Below the pieces are notes generated by a model, which was not told the origin of the DNA, did not search any database, and saw nothing but the letters and a program-made list of their open reading frames with translations. From NCBI GenBank assembly GCA_049652385.1, contig JBASDX010000002.1, positions 1 to 64,000 of the forward strand: 64,000 bases of DNA, written 5' to 3'. The DNA is from DMER64 sp049652385 (GTDB lineage: Bacteria > Bacteroidota > Bacteroidia > Bacteroidales > UBA932). Both the position numbers and the translations under genes were made by a program. Shown here piece by piece: positions 6,233-15,077 of the stretch (positions are counted from its first letter, which is position 1; every line of letters starts with the position of its first letter).

Positions 6233-7012
6233 TTACGTTTTCAGGGGAGCTTCGCATAGGGGTTTGTAGATGGGGCCCGATGGGGTAAGGCGGCTTTCAT
6301 AAAGCATCAGCCGGGCAGCTAAGCAAGGGATAGGAAAGGGAACAGCTATCGGTCCGGAGTCCTGTGCCGAGGCTTTTGATGTAGAGGTGTCTACTGCAGA
6401 ATTGGGAGCTGTAGGCATGTCTTGCGAGGAGGTTCTTGATGCAGAAGAGTATAACGTGGGAGAATGTGTAGAAGTGTTTTGGCTTTCTTTGGTTGGGTTG
6501 CTGCTGCCTGGAATGTTTATAGAGGAAGAGCCTGAGATAGTAATACGTGTGTTTTGTTCCAAGGAGTATGGAGTTATCCGGTAAGCGGTGGGTGGCGGGA
6601 TGGGTTGGCCGGGGCGGAACCGGCCCAGTGTGAGGTGCGGTTTGAAAGGCCTGTTGTCTGCTTTGAAGCCGAGGGAGACGGCCATAGCATCTACAGCTTG
6701 TTTCAAATGCTGAAGATGAACGGGTGCATCTACCCCAAGCCAAAGCACTTGCGGCTGTCTGTTTGAAGTAAAGATACCAGGCTCTGTAAGTGTGTATGGG
6801 AAAGAGGTCGTATGGGATACAATGGTTAAGATTTGTGAAGAAAGCAAGGAGGCCGTGTGGCTGTCTGTGTCTCCAAAAAAGAAAAGCGTAAGGTGGAATT
6901 GGTGTGCAGATACCCATTTTATGCGGTAGCCGTGCATTTGTTTTTTTAGTTGTTCAGCGGCCAACGTGACGTCACCAGGGGGCTCTATGGGTATGGCAAG
7001 GAAAAGACGCAT
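6233..7012 (-). CDS. thpR: RNA 2',3'-cyclic phosphodiesterase / 2'-5' RNA ligase family
   Basis: The protein has both HxTx motifs of the 2H phosphoesterase superfamily, FHLTLFFFGD (about residue 43) and PHLTLGRF (about 126), and starts MRLFLAIPI as is usual for ThpR. It is 259 aa, while family members are about 180-190: a Ser/Thr/Pro-rich insertion of roughly 70 residues (about 150-220) separates the body from the final strand (ARLMLYESRLTPSGPIYKPL). The insertion is in frame, so the enzyme may still be active. It is the last gene of a minus-strand operon. Confidence 0.85.
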   Translation of the reverse strand: MRLFLAIPIEPPGDVTLAAEQLKKQMHGYRIKWVSAHQFHLTLFFFGDTDSHTASLLSSQILTIVSHTTSFPYTLTEPGIFTSNRQPQVLWLGVDAPVHLQHLKQAVDAMAVSLGFKADNRPFKPHLTLGRFRPGQPIPPPTAYRITPYSLEQNTRITISGSSSINIPGSSNPTKESQNTSTHSPTLYSSASRTSSQDMPTAPNSAVDTSTSKASAQDSGPIAVPFPIPCLAARLMLYESRLTPSGPIYKPLCEAPLKT

Positions 7013-7033
7013 GGTATATAAGGGCTATAAACA

Positions 7034-8344
7034 TCAGATAAGAGTAACTTCTTCCGGAACGGGTGTTTCTGTGCAGGAAGACCAGATTTTATTTATAAAA
7101 TCCAGGGCAAAATGGTTTTGCAGCAAGTGGATTTGGTGGATGCCTTTTTTATTGATTACCAGGTTCGGTGGATAAGTGCTACGACCGGACGGATGTCTGC
7201 CGGAGTCTAAATAGCCCAGCAGACGGGCCAGATGTATCCAGGATTTGAAATCCCGGTAAAAATCCCTGTTAAACAGCCTCTTGTAGTCCTCTGTCGGTAT
7301 AATAGTCTCGTACAGCCGCCAATAAACCCAAAAGAGCCGCTCCAGCGCCGGCGGTACGTCCATCATATAAGCAAACGGCAGCTTTCCCAGGGGCGTTTGG
7401 GTCAGGTAATCTTCCGTGTTGAAGGTGTTGAACAGGAATTGCTTGCCTGTATAGGTACCGGCTGAAGGTCCCAAGCCCAGAAAACGGTCGCGCGTGACGG
7501 AGGAATATTTTGCTCCGCCACCCTTGTGAAAACTCCATACAGACACTTGCCTGTAACCGGAAGCGGTCAATGTCTGGCACAAATGGTAGTACATGCGTTT
7601 TCTCAGGTGTTTTCCGGGCATTGCCACCTTTTCCAGTTTCCGGAACCGCCCTATGGTGCTGTACGGAAAGGTGAATAAAGGATAAAACGTCAATTGCCGG
7701 GCTCCGGTGCCTATGGCCAGGTGGAGCGTTTGATCCAGCTCCTGCAAGGTTTGTCCGGGATAGGCAAAAATAAAATCCAGGTTCACCGTTTCAAAACCTG
7801 TTTCCAATGCTTTGTCAATGGCTTGACGGGCCTGAGCCGGTGTATAGGTACGTCCCAGCAAATCCAGGTGTTTCTGGTGAAAATCCTGGATGCCCAGGCT
7901 CAAGAGGTTGCAGCCTATGTATTGGAGGGTGCGGATGGTTTCCGGAGTTATTTCTTCCGGATTGGTCTCTATGGCCACTTTTTCTATAGTAAATACCCCA
8001 CGGAGCCTGTCTACAACTTGGCGTAGCAGGTCGTTTAACAGGGTAGGCGTACCGCCCCCAATATAGAGCGATTGAATGGATTTTTCTGTCAGCCAGGGGG
8101 CGTGTTGTCGGATTTCTGCCAACAGTGCTTTTTCAAACCGGACGGCTTTGTCTTTATCGTACTTTTCTTTGTAGTAAGGACAATACGGACAGGTGTTTCT
8201 GCAAAAAGGGATATGCAGGTATAAATTATCTATATCTTGCGTATCGACATGCTCTCCGTTGTATCGGAAAAATACCAGGCGGCTGTCTGACGAAAGCCAA
8301 TGTTTTAAAAGCCGTTTTTTTGCAAAGCGGGGGATTTTGATCAA
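7034..8344 (-). CDS. Radical SAM protein, coproporphyrinogen III oxidase/HemW-like
   Basis: Near residue 42 lies LYLHIPFCRNTCPYCPYY, the CxxxCxxC cluster motif of the HemN/HemW class, followed by YIGGGTPTLL and ETNPEEIT, which fit the SAM-binding barrel. It is 436 aa. The N-terminus has about 35 residues before the barrel and the C-terminal HemN-like domain is diverged, so it is probably neither a true HemN nor HemW; a methyltransferase-like or heme-related role is possible. Its start overlaps the stop of the upstream membrane gene by four bases. Confidence 0.8.
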   Translation of the reverse strand: MIKIPRFAKKRLLKHWLSSDSRLVFFRYNGEHVDTQDIDNLYLHIPFCRNTCPYCPYYKEKYDKDKAVRFEKALLAEIRQHAPWLTEKSIQSLYIGGGTPTLLNDLLRQVVDRLRGVFTIEKVAIETNPEEITPETIRTLQYIGCNLLSLGIQDFHQKHLDLLGRTYTPAQARQAIDKALETGFETVNLDFIFAYPGQTLQELDQTLHLAIGTGARQLTFYPLFTFPYSTIGRFRKLEKVAMPGKHLRKRMYYHLCQTLTASGYRQVSVWSFHKGGGAKYSSVTRDRFLGLGPSAGTYTGKQFLFNTFNTEDYLTQTPLGKLPFAYMMDVPPALERLFWVYWRLYETIIPTEDYKRLFNRDFYRDFKSWIHLARLLGYLDSGRHPSGRSTYPPNLVINKKGIHQIHLLQNHFALDFINKIWSSCTETPVPEEVTLI

Positions 8345-9021
8345 GGCAAAAACAATATTAGGATAATATTTGTAGCAATAGGAATGAGCAAATTGTCCCA
8401 GCCTCTTTTAGAGAGCATTTCCGTGAGGGTAGTGACTACGGATATGAGCATGGCAAGCCAGAGGGTTCTCCATTGAAAGACACCCATATAGATATAAAGT
8501 CCTATGAGAGCTATAAGAAAACTCGATACCAGAAAAGCAAGTGAGCCAAACGCTGTCTTTTGCAAGGTATGCCCAAAAATTTTGATGTACTTGTTGTTCT
8601 GTTTGATATTCATGCCCAGCATACCGGCCATGGGATCGGAAATACCCACAATGAGCATGGGCAGAACATACATAAACTTGTTGTCCATATATGAAGAGAT
8701 GAGGAAGGTAACGTAAACGGCCGGAGGCAAAAGGAATCCTCCTACGGACTTTCTGTCAATTTTATGGATGGATTGCAATTGAACCCCTTTACTGCTCAAA
8801 AACAAAATAAGAAAGAAAAACACAGCCAATCCAAAAACGTACCAATGGCTGGTAAATACGTACGGCAGGACGATGGTTGATATACATGCCGTAAAATGGG
8901 CGAATTTCCGGGTTACTTCCGTAGGTAACTCCAGCCGTCTGTAACTAAGTTCTGTGAAGGTAAGTACCAATACAATACCCAGTAAAATAAGAAGTGCAAA
9001 AAACCATTGATGTATTATCAT
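8341..9021 (-). CDS. Membrane lipid kinase-like protein (dolichol/phytol kinase family)
   Basis: This 226-residue protein has about seven hydrophobic segments, with TRKFAHFTACI after the first TM, a GGFLLPPAVYV segment, and GHTLQKTAFGSLAFLVSSF, resembling the CTP-dependent polyprenol/phytol/diacylglycerol kinases (SEC59/VTE5/DGK1), which are related to CdsA. It overlaps cdsA by four bases. The substrate cannot be told; a role in recycling an isoprenoid alcohol or diacylglycerol is inferred. Confidence 0.65.
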   Translation of the reverse strand: MIIHQWFFALLILLGIVLVLTFTELSYRRLELPTEVTRKFAHFTACISTIVLPYVFTSHWYVFGLAVFFFLILFLSSKGVQLQSIHKIDRKSVGGFLLPPAVYVTFLISSYMDNKFMYVLPMLIVGISDPMAGMLGMNIKQNNKYIKIFGHTLQKTAFGSLAFLVSSFLIALIGLYIYMGVFQWRTLWLAMLISVVTTLTEMLSKRGWDNLLIPIATNIILILFLP

Positions 9022-9749
9022 ATCATTTGAAGTATATAATAAACAAATGCCATCCAGGCTCCTGCGGCCAACAGGCTGTCAAACCTGTCCAAAACACCGC
9101 CGTGGCCGGGGAGGAGTTTTGAAAAATCTTTGACCTCGTATGTTCTTTTATAAGCCGAGGCCCCCAAATCACCCAGAAAAGCCCAGGCGACTATTCCTGC
9201 AGCGAGCAGGAGCACGACGGGCCGGGAAAAGGCCATCAAGCTGTGAAGCAGCAAGGAAGTTACCAACGTTGTGGCGGCTCCGCCCAGGAAGCCTTCCAGG
9301 GTCTTTCCCGGACTGATTTTCTTAAGTATGTGCGTCTTTCCCAGCAATTGTCCAAAAATCTGGCTAAAACTATCAAGTACGGACAAAAGAAGAAACGTAA
9401 ATAAAATCCAGGGTTGAGGCAGTGTACTGAACACCATCAGACCAAAGGCCAGGAGCACATACAACAGGAAAGAAAGTATAAAGGATTTTTTATGTTTCCT
9501 GTTTCCGGCCAGATACACTTTTACCATTTCGTAACAGCCCAGTGCCACTATAGCAGCCGCCACCAGCGTGAACAGGAAAGGTTTTACGACAATGCTCCAA
9601 AACAGCACGTTGATAATCAGAAAGTATACGTAAAACTTAATGCGGTTGTGCCGGGCTTTTTCTTTGGGAAGCTTTTTCCCTATTACGTAGAAAAAAGCGC
9701 CTCCTGCCAGAAAGTAGCTTAAGATAATAATGTACAACGTACGGATCAT
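9018..9749 (-). CDS. cdsA: Phosphatidate cytidylyltransferase
   Basis: The C-terminal YEVKDFSKLLPGHGGVLDRF followed by DSLLA is the CDP-diglyceride synthetase signature (KD.s..lPGHGGilDR.DS), and SPGKTLEGFLGG precedes it. About seven TM segments fit an inner-membrane enzyme that makes CDP-diacylglycerol from phosphatidate and CTP. At 243 aa it is of usual length. It lies between a TauE/SafE gene (15-bp gap) and the lipid kinase-like gene (overlap), near a CDP-alcohol phosphatidyltransferase that would use its product. Confidence 0.9.
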   Translation of the reverse strand: MIRTLYIIILSYFLAGGAFFYVIGKKLPKEKARHNRIKFYVYFLIINVLFWSIVVKPFLFTLVAAAIVALGCYEMVKVYLAGNRKHKKSFILSFLLYVLLAFGLMVFSTLPQPWILFTFLLLSVLDSFSQIFGQLLGKTHILKKISPGKTLEGFLGGAATTLVTSLLLHSLMAFSRPVVLLLAAGIVAWAFLGDLGASAYKRTYEVKDFSKLLPGHGGVLDRFDSLLAAGAWMAFVYYILQMI

Positions 9750-9764
9750 GTGTCTTTGTTTTTT

Positions 9765-10562
9765 TTACAATACTATCATGAGTATTCCCGATACCACCAT
9801 AACTGTAGCATACCATACGCGCACCTGCCCCTCCGCCTTATCTACTTTTAATCGAGCCAGGAAACGCGGACCCAGCAAGGCCCCTATAATAGAGCCGCAA
9901 GCCAGGAATAACACCAGGGTAAGGTCAACCTTACCAACCAGTAGATGGGCCCCCAGTGCAGAGCATGTGTTGAAAAAGACAACGAACAGAGAAGTACCCA
10001 GCACCAATTTCAAAGGCATCCGCAAACTCATGAGCCCTGCCAGGATGGGAGCCGATCCGCTCGTTCCGAAGCCGGCCGTTATCATGCCGGACAAGATACC
10101 GAAGCCCGAACCCCGGGCATATTTTCCGGCAGGTGTAAAAGTGCGTGGACCATCACCGTTGTTTTCACGTTTTCTGTCTTTTCTCTGTCCTATATACATG
10201 GTCAGGGCAATGAGGATGGAGTATACACCAAAACAAACCCTCAATTGGTGTCCGGTAAGCAGACGTGTTAATGAGGCACCCGTTATGGCTCCTAAAATGC
10301 CACCCGCCGCAAACACCAATCCCATACGTATGTCCAGGTTTTTCTTTTTGTAATGTCCGTAGGCGCCGGCCAGGCAAATGGGAAGGGTGGCGGCCAGGGA
10401 GCTTCCAATAGCCACGTGCGCTTCTACTCCAAACAGCAGGGTAAGCAGCGGTATGAATACAAATCCTCCGCCTCCGCCCGTAAAGGATCCAAAAAAGCCA
10501 ACCACAAACCCCAGCAGGGGAAGCCACAGGTATATGTATTCAAAAGACGAATGAAAAATCAT
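9765..10562 (-). CDS. TauE/SafE family permease (sulfite exporter-like)
   Basis: The 265-residue protein has seven to eight hydrophobic segments with FGSFTGGGGGFVFIPLL in the first half and GMITAGFGTSGSAPILAG in the second, the paired glycine-rich repeats of the family. I choose ATG at 10562 because it overlaps the upstream stop (ATGA); an ATG ten codons earlier lies inside the upstream gene. The family exports small organic sulfonates or sulfite; the substrate here is unknown. It sits oddly within a phospholipid operon. Confidence 0.85.
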   Translation of the reverse strand: MIFHSSFEYIYLWLPLLGFVVGFFGSFTGGGGGFVFIPLLTLLFGVEAHVAIGSSLAATLPICLAGAYGHYKKKNLDIRMGLVFAAGGILGAITGASLTRLLTGHQLRVCFGVYSILIALTMYIGQRKDRKRENNGDGPRTFTPAGKYARGSGFGILSGMITAGFGTSGSAPILAGLMSLRMPLKLVLGTSLFVVFFNTCSALGAHLLVGKVDLTLVLFLACGSIIGALLGPRFLARLKVDKAEGQVRVWYATVMVVSGILMIVL

Positions 10563-11137
10563 GGTTTCTTCCTTTCTTTCAATACCCACCACAAGCCTTT
10601 TACATTAGATTTCATGTTGGGAAGGAGCATTTGGATAATCATGTGTTCAATGGCGGCCAAAATACCCCAGGAAATCATGAAATAATAAAAGGCGGGAATA
10701 AAGCCTACGGTAAACAAAATGATGAAAAATGCAGCTTGTATGTACCCTCCCGCTTTGGTGGAATATAAGTGGAAACTGGGTGTTGTTTTAAATTTAATCA
10801 AAGACATGAGCACCGACCCTGCCAGGAAAGCAATGAATACTATGAAGCTTGCCAAATGCGGCATAAAATCGGCTGCTTTAAATACAAAGAGACCTGTAAA
10901 AGCCAGCACGTAGGTAAGGTTGTCGGCAAAAGAATCCAGGCGGGCACCCAGGGTTGTTTGTTGTTTAAGGGCCCGGGCCAGGATACCGTCAAAAAAATCT
11001 GTAACCAGATTAATAACCAAAAAAACAGCAAAAAGTGTTTCTTTCCCGGAAAGGATAAACCAGAAAATAACAGGGAAAATCAGAACCCGATAGAAGCTTA
11101 ATACGTTGGGTATGGTAAAGATTTCTTTCTTGTTCAT
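10559..11137 (-). CDS. CDP-alcohol phosphatidyltransferase
   Basis: The motif DFFDGILARALKQQTTLGAR followed by LDSFAD matches DxxDGxxAR(8)GxxxDxxxD, with all catalytic acidic residues. About six TM segments follow. The 192-aa enzyme would condense CDP-diacylglycerol with an alcohol such as glycerol phosphate, inositol phosphate or serine; the motif does not tell which. ATG at 11137 is preferred over a TTG two codons upstream. It heads an operon with cdsA, which supplies CDP-diacylglycerol. Confidence 0.88.
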   Translation of the reverse strand: MNKKEIFTIPNVLSFYRVLIFPVIFWFILSGKETLFAVFLVINLVTDFFDGILARALKQQTTLGARLDSFADNLTYVLAFTGLFVFKAADFMPHLASFIVFIAFLAGSVLMSLIKFKTTPSFHLYSTKAGGYIQAAFFIILFTVGFIPAFYYFMISWGILAAIEHMIIQMLLPNMKSNVKGLWWVLKERKKP

Positions 11138-11140
11138 GCT

Positions 11141-11148
11141 CAAAGATA
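11141..11148 (-). promoter_or_regulatory. -7 box before the phosphatidyltransferase gene
   Basis: TATCTTTG is followed by AGC and the ATG at 11137, an unusually short distance of 3 nt. It would start the six-gene operon that runs down to thpR. Confidence 0.4.
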
Positions 11149-11198
11149 AAAAAATTGTATCTTTAATCGATTGATAACTATCTTAAACCTTAATGAAT

Positions 11199-11720
11199 AT
11201 GAAAAAATGTATTTTTCTTTTAGCCGCACTTTTGTTGGTAGCTTTTGTGTCTTGTTATTGCCCCATCGCCAAAAAAGCGGTGGAGGCAGAAGCTGTTGTG
11301 GAGTTTCAGGACTACGGTCCCAATCCTTTTGTTTTTGACCTGGAAGCCTATACCCTGGAGAACGACTTGTTCCGCCAGGCCATCTGGACGGGTACGTATA
11401 TGCAGATGACCGTTATGAGTATTGCTCCCGGAGGGGAAATAGGTCTGGAAAAACACGGCGACATCGATCAATTTATACGGGTTGAAGAAGGAACCGGTAT
11501 CATTCTAATGGGCGATGACCCGGACAACCTGGATATTGAAGAGCCCCTGGAAGATGATTTTGCCGCTTTTATTCCTGCCGGCAAATGGCACAATGTAATC
11601 AATACTGGGGACAAACCGCTAAAATTGTACTCCATCTACGCCAAGCCCGAACACCCCTTTGGTACGGTACATAAAACGTACGAAGAGGCCATGGAGGCCG
11701 AGCACGATCACGACCACTAG
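11199..11720 (+). CDS. Cupin-domain exported protein
   Basis: An N-terminal signal (MKKCIFLLAALLLVAFVSC) with a possible lipobox FVSC precedes a cupin barrel: EKHGDIDQFIRVEEGTG (motif 1) and FAAFIPAGKWHNVINTG (motif 2), holding the usual metal-binding His and Glu residues. The C-terminus is His/Asp-rich (EHDHDH) and may bind metal. It is 173 aa. An ATG two codons upstream is also possible. Its stop overlaps the stop of the convergent membrane gene by four bases. The substrate is unknown. Confidence 0.8.
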   Translation: MKKCIFLLAALLLVAFVSCYCPIAKKAVEAEAVVEFQDYGPNPFVFDLEAYTLENDLFRQAIWTGTYMQMTVMSIAPGGEIGLEKHGDIDQFIRVEEGTGIILMGDDPDNLDIEEPLEDDFAAFIPAGKWHNVINTGDKPLKLYSIYAKPEHPFGTVHKTYEEAMEAEHDHDH

Positions 11721-12337
11721 GGTGAGATAAACAATACGGTGCAGATGGTCACAAAGATGGTCCAGAAGCTGACTCCTACAATGAAAATGATTTCGCATAC
11801 CCCGGTCAATCCGTGCCGGAAAAGCGAATAAGCTGTTAGTATAGCCGTAATGCCAATAATAACCAATCCCGTAATGGCCATTATGGGGTAGGTGTGTATA
11901 ACGGCTGTCAAAAAGAGCACAATCAATAACGGCAGCGTGAAAAACACCACAAAAGCCAGCAAATTGTGAATGGCTCGCTGCAATGTGGAGCTGAGGTTGC
12001 GGAAGCTGTAGGGCTTCATGTTGTGTGGTACGAAAGCCAGCAGCGCCATAAAGGCAAACGTGTACGAGGTATACAACATGTACGTTTCGTGTTCACCCAG
12101 GTTGTAATACCGTGATAAGAGCCAAAAGAACGCGTAGTGCAACAGTGCCGTCAAGAGCAACAGTTTGGTATAGCCTCTGGCAATGCGTTTGTCGTATTGC
12201 GTTTTATCACTCAGGAAACTGAGCGTTTCTTCGCGCAGGTTGAACGCCAGTCTGCGCAGGACCTTTCTTAACGTAAGGGGGATAAATCCGGCGTATATGA
12301 ATCCGATAATCAGGATTCCCAATTTAATCCATATCAT
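11717..12337 (-). CDS. Membrane protein of unknown function, about six TM segments
   Basis: I do not recognise this 206-residue protein with confidence. Hydrophobic stretches occur near residues 3-22, 58-75, 87-105, 124-145, 148-170 and 180-204, and a conserved-looking cytosolic or loop segment is RNLSSTLQRAIHNLLAF. It is a little like DUF998-type membrane proteins but the match is weak. It lies 118 bp downstream of fabZ on the same strand and could be its last operon member. Confidence 0.65.
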   Translation of the reverse strand: MIWIKLGILIIGFIYAGFIPLTLRKVLRRLAFNLREETLSFLSDKTQYDKRIARGYTKLLLLTALLHYAFFWLLSRYYNLGEHETYMLYTSYTFAFMALLAFVPHNMKPYSFRNLSSTLQRAIHNLLAFVVFFTLPLLIVLFLTAVIHTYPIMAITGLVIIGITAILTAYSLFRHGLTGVCEIIFIVGVSFWTIFVTICTVLFISP

Positions 12338-12455
12338 AGGGCGGCTTTTGGTTTCCGAAGATACAAGAAATCAGCCGGATTAACAATGCTTGCCGTTGCG
12401 TGCCGCATCCGGTGCTTGCTGTGCAAACAGACCGCTTCCTGCCGGATAGTCACGT

Positions 12456-12881
12456 TTACGCCGGATTGTCCGCCAGAGCGAAGGAGAGGGTGCCCTGTGC
12501 GCACAATTCTCCATTGACGCGGGCCTCGGCTTGTACAAAAAACACCATCGCTCGTTGCCTGGTAATGTATCCGCTCACTTCCACGGTATCGCCGGGACGC
12601 ACTTGCCGTTTGAAGCGGACGTTATCCAGGCCGGTGTAAAACGGTGTTCGGCCGGCCAGATGCTCTTTGACCAGCAGGCTGCAGCATTGTCCCATGATTT
12701 CGCATAGAATGACGCCGGGTACGACCGGATATCCGGGGAAATGTCCCTGCAGAAAGTATTCCGTGCCTTTTACGATATAGCGGCCGTGGGCCACCTTGTT
12801 TTTGTCCATTTCCATCTGATCCACAAGAAGCATGGGCTCCCTGTGGGGCAGGAATTGCATAATTTCTTCTTTGTTCATCAT
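12456..12881 (-). CDS. fabZ: 3-hydroxyacyl-ACP dehydratase
   Basis: The hot-dog fold motifs LPHREPMLLVD and GHFPGYPVVPGVILCEIMGQ match FabZ, including catalytic His (in HFPG) and Glu (in LCEIMGQ). It is 141 aa, as expected. The enzyme removes water from 3-hydroxyacyl-ACP in the elongation cycle. Its ATG overlaps the end of fabF (ATGA). It is last of the fabH-fabK-fabF-fabZ operon. Confidence 0.9.
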   Translation of the reverse strand: MMNKEEIMQFLPHREPMLLVDQMEMDKNKVAHGRYIVKGTEYFLQGHFPGYPVVPGVILCEIMGQCCSLLVKEHLAGRTPFYTGLDNVRFKRQVRPGDTVEVSGYITRQRAMVFFVQAEARVNGELCAQGTLSFALADNPA

Positions 12882-14113
12882 AACGGTTTGTATTTTCGTA
12901 ATGCCACGCTGGCGTTGTGGCCTCCAAACCCCAAGGAGTTGGAAAGACCTATGGTGATATCTGCCTTGCGGGCGATGTTAGGTACATAATCCAGATCGCA
13001 CAACGGATCGGGAGTTTCCAGACCGATGGTCGGAGGAATTATCCCTTGTTCCAGAGCCAGTGCGGTGGCAATGATTTCTACGGCACCTGCGGCTCCCAGC
13101 ATGTGACCGGTCATGGATTTGGTAGAGCTGATTAAGGCTTGCCGAGCCGCTTCTTCCCCGATGGCTGTTTTGATGGCGGCCGTTTCTGTGGGATCGTTCA
13201 GCGGCGTACTGGTGCCGTGTGCGTTGATGTACAGGCGGTCATCTTTGTTATAAGCCGAGTCTCTTAAAGCGAGGTACATGGCACGTGCAGCTGCCGATCC
13301 GTCGGGTTTTGGCGCTGTGTAATGGAAGGCGTCGCACGTGTTACCGTAGCCGGTCACCTCGGCAAAGATGTGGGCGTCTCGGCTTACGGCTCGTTGGTAT
13401 TCTTCCAGGACGAGGATACCGGCTCCCTCACCCATCACAAATCCTTGCCGTTCCACATCAAAAGGGATGGAGGCGCGGTACGGATTATCGGAGCGCGACA
13501 GGGCGCGGCTGTTGTTGAATCCGCCTACGGCCAGCGGCGTGATGGCCGCCTCGGCACCACCGGTTATGACGGCGTCTGCATATCCGTGGCGGATGGCCAG
13601 GAACGCTTCGCCAATGGCGTGGGTGGAGGTGGCGCAAGCCGTAACAATGGGCAGGCAGGGACCTTGCGCGTTGTGGGCTATGGCTACGTTGCCCGAGGCC
13701 ATGTTGGCAATCATGGTAGGTATAAACAGGGGCGAGACGCGGTTGGGCCCCTGGTCGTGGTACTTTTTACATTCGGCGATGAACGTGTGGATGCCTCCGA
13801 TGCCGGAACCGATATACACGCCCAACCGTTCCGGATCCACAGCGGGCCGGCTTTGATCCATGGCCTGCCTGGCTGCAGCCATGGCGTACAGGGTAAACAG
13901 ATCGGCTTTGCGGGCTGTGGGGGCTTCTATTCCGTAATCTGCCGGGTTGAAATCCTTGACCTCTGCGGCTACTTTTACGCTCAAATCGTCCGTATTGAAT
14001 GCCCGGATGAAATCAATCCCGCAGGAACCTGTTTTCAGGCTTTCCCAAAAGGTTTGGATGCTGTTTCCTATGGGGGAAATGACACCCATTCCGGTAATGA
14101 CTACTCTTTTCAT
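12878..14113 (-). CDS. fabF: 3-oxoacyl-ACP synthase II
   Basis: This 411-residue condensing enzyme has the Cys-His-His triad: VTACATSTHAIG (Cys about 164), NAHGTSTPLND (His about 304) and SMTGHMLGAAG (His about 340). The N-terminus KRVVITGMGVISPIGN is typical. It extends acyl-ACP chains with malonyl-ACP. It follows fabK by 10 bp. No acyl carrier protein gene is adjacent, although acpP is often beside fabF. Confidence 0.95.
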   Translation of the reverse strand: MKRVVITGMGVISPIGNSIQTFWESLKTGSCGIDFIRAFNTDDLSVKVAAEVKDFNPADYGIEAPTARKADLFTLYAMAAARQAMDQSRPAVDPERLGVYIGSGIGGIHTFIAECKKYHDQGPNRVSPLFIPTMIANMASGNVAIAHNAQGPCLPIVTACATSTHAIGEAFLAIRHGYADAVITGGAEAAITPLAVGGFNNSRALSRSDNPYRASIPFDVERQGFVMGEGAGILVLEEYQRAVSRDAHIFAEVTGYGNTCDAFHYTAPKPDGSAAARAMYLALRDSAYNKDDRLYINAHGTSTPLNDPTETAAIKTAIGEEAARQALISSTKSMTGHMLGAAGAVEIIATALALEQGIIPPTIGLETPDPLCDLDYVPNIARKADITIGLSNSLGFGGHNASVALRKYKPL

Positions 14114-14123
14114 AAAGTGGCAT

Positions 14124-15059
14124 TTACAATTTTAACAGGGCTGCGGCCTGGTTGACCATATCTTCTATGATATCTTTTGCCGGCCGGATTTCTTTGACAA
14201 GTCCGGCGCTTTGTCCGGCCATGTAACAACCCATCTGCAGGTCGCCTTCCAGGACAGCCCGGCGTAAGGAACCGGCTCCGAATTCGTCGGCCTCTTGTTG
14301 GGTAATATCGTGGTCGTTTTCCATTTGGGCGAATTTGCGTGTAAACGGGGTTTTTAAGGCCCGCACGGGATGTCCCAGTTTTTTACCCGTAACCATGGTA
14401 TCTGTATCGCCGGCTTTGATGATTTTCTCTTTGTAGGCCGGGTGCACGCGGCATTCTTCGGCCACCAGGAAACACGTACCGCATTGTACGCCCTCGGCAC
14501 CCAGCATAAAGGCGGCGGCCATGCCCCTGCCGTCGGCTATGCCTCCGGCGGCTATGACCGGTATATTCAGGGCGTCGCATACCTGTGGCACCAGGGCCAT
14601 GGTGTTCAGCTCGCCCACATGACCTCCGGCCTCGGCTCCCTCGGCAATGACGGCGACAGCCCCCATGCGCTCCAGACGTTTGGCAAAGGCTACCGAGGCT
14701 ACTACGGGGATGATTTTCAGCCCGGCTTGTGTCCAACTGTCCATGTATTTGCCGGGCATGCCGGCACCGGTGGTGACTACGGGGACCTTTTCGTCAATAA
14801 CTACTTGCGCTACCTGGTCCACGAACGGGCTCATGAGCATGATGTTCACGCCAAAAGGTTTTTGTGTCAAGGTTCTGATTTCTGCTATCTGGCTTCTGAG
14901 GAAATCGGCATCTGCGTTCATGGCAGACAAAATTCCCAGTCCCCCGGCGTTCGAAACGGCCGCCGCCAGTGTGGGGTCCGTCACCCAGGCCATCCCACCC
15001 TGAAATACGGGATAGGTAATGCCCAGGATCTCACAAATTCTGCTGTTGAATTTTTTCAT
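14124..15059 (-). CDS. fabK: FMN-dependent enoyl-ACP reductase II
   Basis: The 311-aa protein begins with CEILGITYPVFQGGMAWV and contains AEGAEAGGHVGE and VIAAGGIADGRGMAAAFMLG, all typical of FabK and the related nitronate monooxygenases. Placement between fabH and fabF supports enoyl-ACP reduction. FabK is not inhibited by triclosan, so this organism would be expected to tolerate FabI inhibitors unless it also carries fabI; this is inferred. Confidence 0.9.
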   Translation of the reverse strand: MKKFNSRICEILGITYPVFQGGMAWVTDPTLAAAVSNAGGLGILSAMNADADFLRSQIAEIRTLTQKPFGVNIMLMSPFVDQVAQVVIDEKVPVVTTGAGMPGKYMDSWTQAGLKIIPVVASVAFAKRLERMGAVAVIAEGAEAGGHVGELNTMALVPQVCDALNIPVIAAGGIADGRGMAAAFMLGAEGVQCGTCFLVAEECRVHPAYKEKIIKAGDTDTMVTGKKLGHPVRALKTPFTRKFAQMENDHDITQQEADEFGAGSLRRAVLEGDLQMGCYMAGQSAGLVKEIRPAKDIIEDMVNQAAALLKL

Positions 15060-15077
15060 ATGGATGTTATGTGTTTT

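Noticed and set aside
9730..10353. 207-codon plus-strand frame opposite the TauE/SafE gene
   Set aside because: It is antisense to a conserved transporter gene, and its protein shows no family pattern.
13322..14155. 277-codon plus-strand frame opposite fabF
   Set aside because: It lies fully antisense to fabF, has no recognisable domain and arises from the codon bias of the real gene.
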